From NCBI GenBank assembly GCA_017432405.1, contig JAFRJF010000143.1:1-8088 (forward strand): a stretch of DNA of 8,088 nucleotides. The letters are read 5' to 3'. This stretch comes from Clostridia bacterium. GTDB lineage: Bacteria > Bacillota_A > Clostridia > Christensenellales > Aristaeellaceae. A program made the position numbers and the translations under genes. How positions within the stretch are numbered: position 1 is the first letter of the stretch; the number at the start of each line of letters is the position of its first letter. Below, one piece after another: positions 6,595 to 8,088 of this stretch. The notes under the pieces were generated by a model, which was not told where the DNA came from, did not search any database, and worked only from the letters and a program-made list of their open reading frames with translations.

Positions 6595-6601
6595 GTTTAA
6601 T

Positions 6602-7897
6602 TCACTTAACCGTGACCGTCACCTTCACCCGCAGGCCGTTGTTGGCCATCACATAGATGGTGCAGCGGCCCTTGCCGGTGGCGGTGATCCTGTCGGAGGC
6701 GTTCACCGTCGCCACGTTGCGGTTGCTGCTGAAGTAGCGCAGCAGTTTGGCGTGGGCGAGGGGTTTCACGCCGGATTTCATGCCCCTGACGCTGGCCTTG
6801 ATCGCACGGGTGGCCCCGGTCTTCAGCGTCATGCGGTTCTTCTTCAGCGTGATCACTCGGGCGTTTGTCGTGTTTTTATTGCTCTTGCTCGCGTTGGCGT
6901 ACACTTCGGAGCTCGCTTCTCCTATGGTCGCCTTTGCGCCCTTGACCCGCTTCCAGGCCACGACATACGCCTTGTAGCTCGACTGGCGGTTCAGGCCGTC
7001 GAAGCGCAGGGACCTCGTTGAGGCAGGAACCGTTTTGTTAAGGCTGAGCTTCCTGTCGTTCTTTGCAAAGTAGACGTCGTAGCCGTCCGCGCCGGAGACC
7101 TTCGTCCAGACGAGCTGCAGGGACGTGCCCTTGCTGCCGACGTTTTTCAACCGCGCCAGCAGGGTGTAGTCCCGCTGCGCCGCCTGCGGCTTCTCCGTGG
7201 GCTTCGGTGTCGCCGTGGGCCTGGCCGTCGGCCGGATGGTTATGATCGGCACTGACGTCGGGGTCACCGGATAGGTGCCCGGGTCGGTCTCGGTGCGCGT
7301 GGTGCTGACCCCCGGGAACGTGGTCCGCGTGACCTGGCTGTAATCCGCCTGCACGGCATCGAAGCCGTCGACGGTGATGGGCTTGCCGGTCCAGGTCGTC
7401 TGCAGGCTGTCGCCCCGGAGCGTAACATTCGTGTACCACTGGGCGTAGAGGGTGGTGTCCTTCTCCAGGTCTACCCTGGCTTCGTCGGCGTAGGACTTGC
7501 CGCTGCCGTCCTTCCGGGTGTTCCACGCCTTGAAGGTGTGGTTCTCCCAGGTGAAGGCGTTGGCGTCCAGCTTTCCGGGCTTGCCGTCGGAGAACACCTG
7601 CCTGTCCATGCTGCCCTTGCCGCCGTTGGCGTCAAAGGTGACGGTGACATCGGTTCGCTGCTTGTAGCCGCAGTCCCTGCACTTGCCGGTCTTCGGGTTG
7701 AAGTCGTGCTTTTCCTTCTTGCCGCCCAGCTTGCAGTACTTGCAGGCCTTCAGCGTGTGGGTCTTCTCGGTGATGTCGGTATAGGTCGTGCCTCGGTGGT
7801 CGCAGGGCTGGATGTGGGCGTACCAGCGGTAGAAGCAGCCGCCCTGGCGGTTGTCCCAGTGGAAGGGCTCGCCGGCCTCGCCATCCTTTTCGTTTCA
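6602..7897 (-). pseudogene. 5'-truncated secreted/surface protein remnant (InlB-type repeat, Fn3, Big2)
   Basis: The open frame runs leftward from an in-frame TGA at 7897-7895 to the stop at 6602, about 431 codons, without a start codon that would preserve the first domain. Visible modules in order: a Cys-rich segment with KACKYCK and KCRDCGYK (about 7670-7750); an InlB/Flg_new-like repeat from TVTFDANGG to LYAQW (about 7436-7654); a Pro/Thr linker (about 7175-7282) with PTARPTATPKPTEKP; a fibronectin III-like domain with LQLVWTKVSGADGYDVYF and SYKAYVVAW; and a C-terminal Big2-like domain (about 6602-6865) with FSSNRNVATVNASDRITATGKGRCTIYV. These modules are typical of extracellular adhesins of Clostridia. 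The signal peptide and N-terminal domains are missing, and unrelated repeat DNA lies directly upstream, so this is most likely a gene truncated by insertion. Translation from the internal ATG at 7609 would cut the InlB repeat and is unlikely. No LPXTG anchor is present. Confidence 0.75.
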
Positions 7898-7917
7898 GTC
7901 GGCCTGCACCAATCAAA

Positions 7918-7987
7918 CAAATCCTGTAGGGATTTGCGACGCGAAGCTAGCCCTTTAGGGCACCACCCCTAACCCCTACCCCCTAAA
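7918..7987. repeat. inverted-repeat and C-rich tract, likely dispersed or mobile-element end sequence
   Basis: CAAATCC (7918-7924) and GGATTTG (7930-7936) form a perfect 7-bp inverted repeat around TGTAG. A second small one, GCCC/GGGC with a TTTA loop, lies at 7950-7961. Then three C-runs (7966-7969, 7973-7976, 7979-7983) are set in CCCCTAA-like units. None of this is coding. It starts where the surface-protein frame fails and precedes the promoter of the right-edge gene, so it may be the terminal region of an insertion sequence or a dispersed intergenic repeat into which one inserted. Confidence 0.45.
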
Positions 7988-8008
7988 TCTTAAGGAAATA
8001 CCGCACAG

Positions 8009-8037
8009 TATACAAAGCCCGAGAAATATGGTAAAAT
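8009..8037 (+). promoter_or_regulatory. putative promoter of the right-edge gene
   Basis: TATACA (8009-8014) and TAAAAT (8032-8037) are 17 bp apart, matching consensus at 4 and 5 of 6 bases. Transcription would begin about 7 nt later, that is at or next to the ATG at 8044, so the message may be leaderless. Confidence 0.45.
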
Positions 8038-8043
8038 AGAGTC

Positions 8044-8088
8044 ATGGATAAGCAGATGACAATATCGCTGATCAGCGACGAACTACGA
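8044..8088 (+). CDS. N-terminal fragment of a rightward gene, possibly an IS transposase
   Basis: The window ends 15 codons into this gene: MDKQMTISLISDELR. There is no Shine-Dalgarno sequence before the ATG at 8044; a second in-frame ATG lies at 8056. The start resembles, from memory, N-termini of IS5-group transposases of gut Clostridia. It follows non-coding repeat DNA abutting a truncated gene, which suits a mobile element. With 15 residues visible this remains a guess; any small cytosolic protein is possible. Confidence 0.4.
   Translation, partial: MDKQMTISLISDELR

Noticed and set aside
7966..7984. CCCCTAA units as a CRISPR or true telomeric repeat
   Set aside because: There are only three imperfect short units, no spacers and no terminal hairpin of a linear replicon.

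Overview
The window reads as chromosomal DNA of a GC-rich, anaerobic, low-oxygen-lifestyle member of the Clostridia (Firmicutes), probably a gut organism. The clues are strong AGGAGG-type ribosome binding sites, sigma70/sigmaA-like promoters in AT-rich gaps between GC-rich genes, a two-gene minimal SUF-like (SmsCB) iron-sulfur assembly unit of the kind found in strict anaerobes, and a surface protein remnant with InlB-type, Fn3 and Big2 modules joined by a Pro/Thr linker. A more exact placement (for example Christensenellales or Oscillospirales) is a guess.

Layout, left to right. Positions 1-62 hold the first 20 codons of a leftward gene that runs off the edge. Between it and the next gene lies a 299-base divergent control region. 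A perfect-consensus leftward promoter (TTGACA-17-TATAAT) gives the left gene a leader of about 190 nt, and a near-consensus rightward promoter drives an acyl-CoA thioesterase (362-805). Their -35 boxes are only 10 bp apart. A long bidirectional hairpin terminator (814-861) separates the thioesterase from the leftward pair smsC-smsB (2525 to 865). Further right, and also leftward, is the most striking gene: a 1281-residue fusion of 4-alpha-glucanotransferase (MalQ, GH77) and full-length glycogen/maltodextrin phosphorylase (GlgP, GT35), with all key catalytic residues in both halves and its own promoter. A 17-bp perfect palindrome sits between this gene and smsC.

The right end is an eroded accessory zone. 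A leftward secreted/surface protein gene (6602-7897) has lost its 5' part. Next to its broken end lie a small inverted repeat, a C-rich CCCCTAA-like tract with G-quadruplex potential on the minus strand, and then the promoter and first 15 codons of a rightward gene that may be an insertion-sequence transposase. Insertion-mediated truncation of the surface protein is the simplest reading.

The intact genes are housekeeping: acyl-CoA hydrolysis, Fe-S cluster assembly, and cytosolic breakdown of glycogen or maltodextrin. In the last, MalQ activity would rebuild long chains from short oligosaccharides while GlgP releases glucose-1-phosphate, both on one polypeptide. I see no CRISPR array, tRNA, rRNA or defence system. 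The best candidates for something under-described are the MalQ-GlgP fusion, the divergent promoter with its long leader, and the repeat/G-quadruplex block at the truncated gene.
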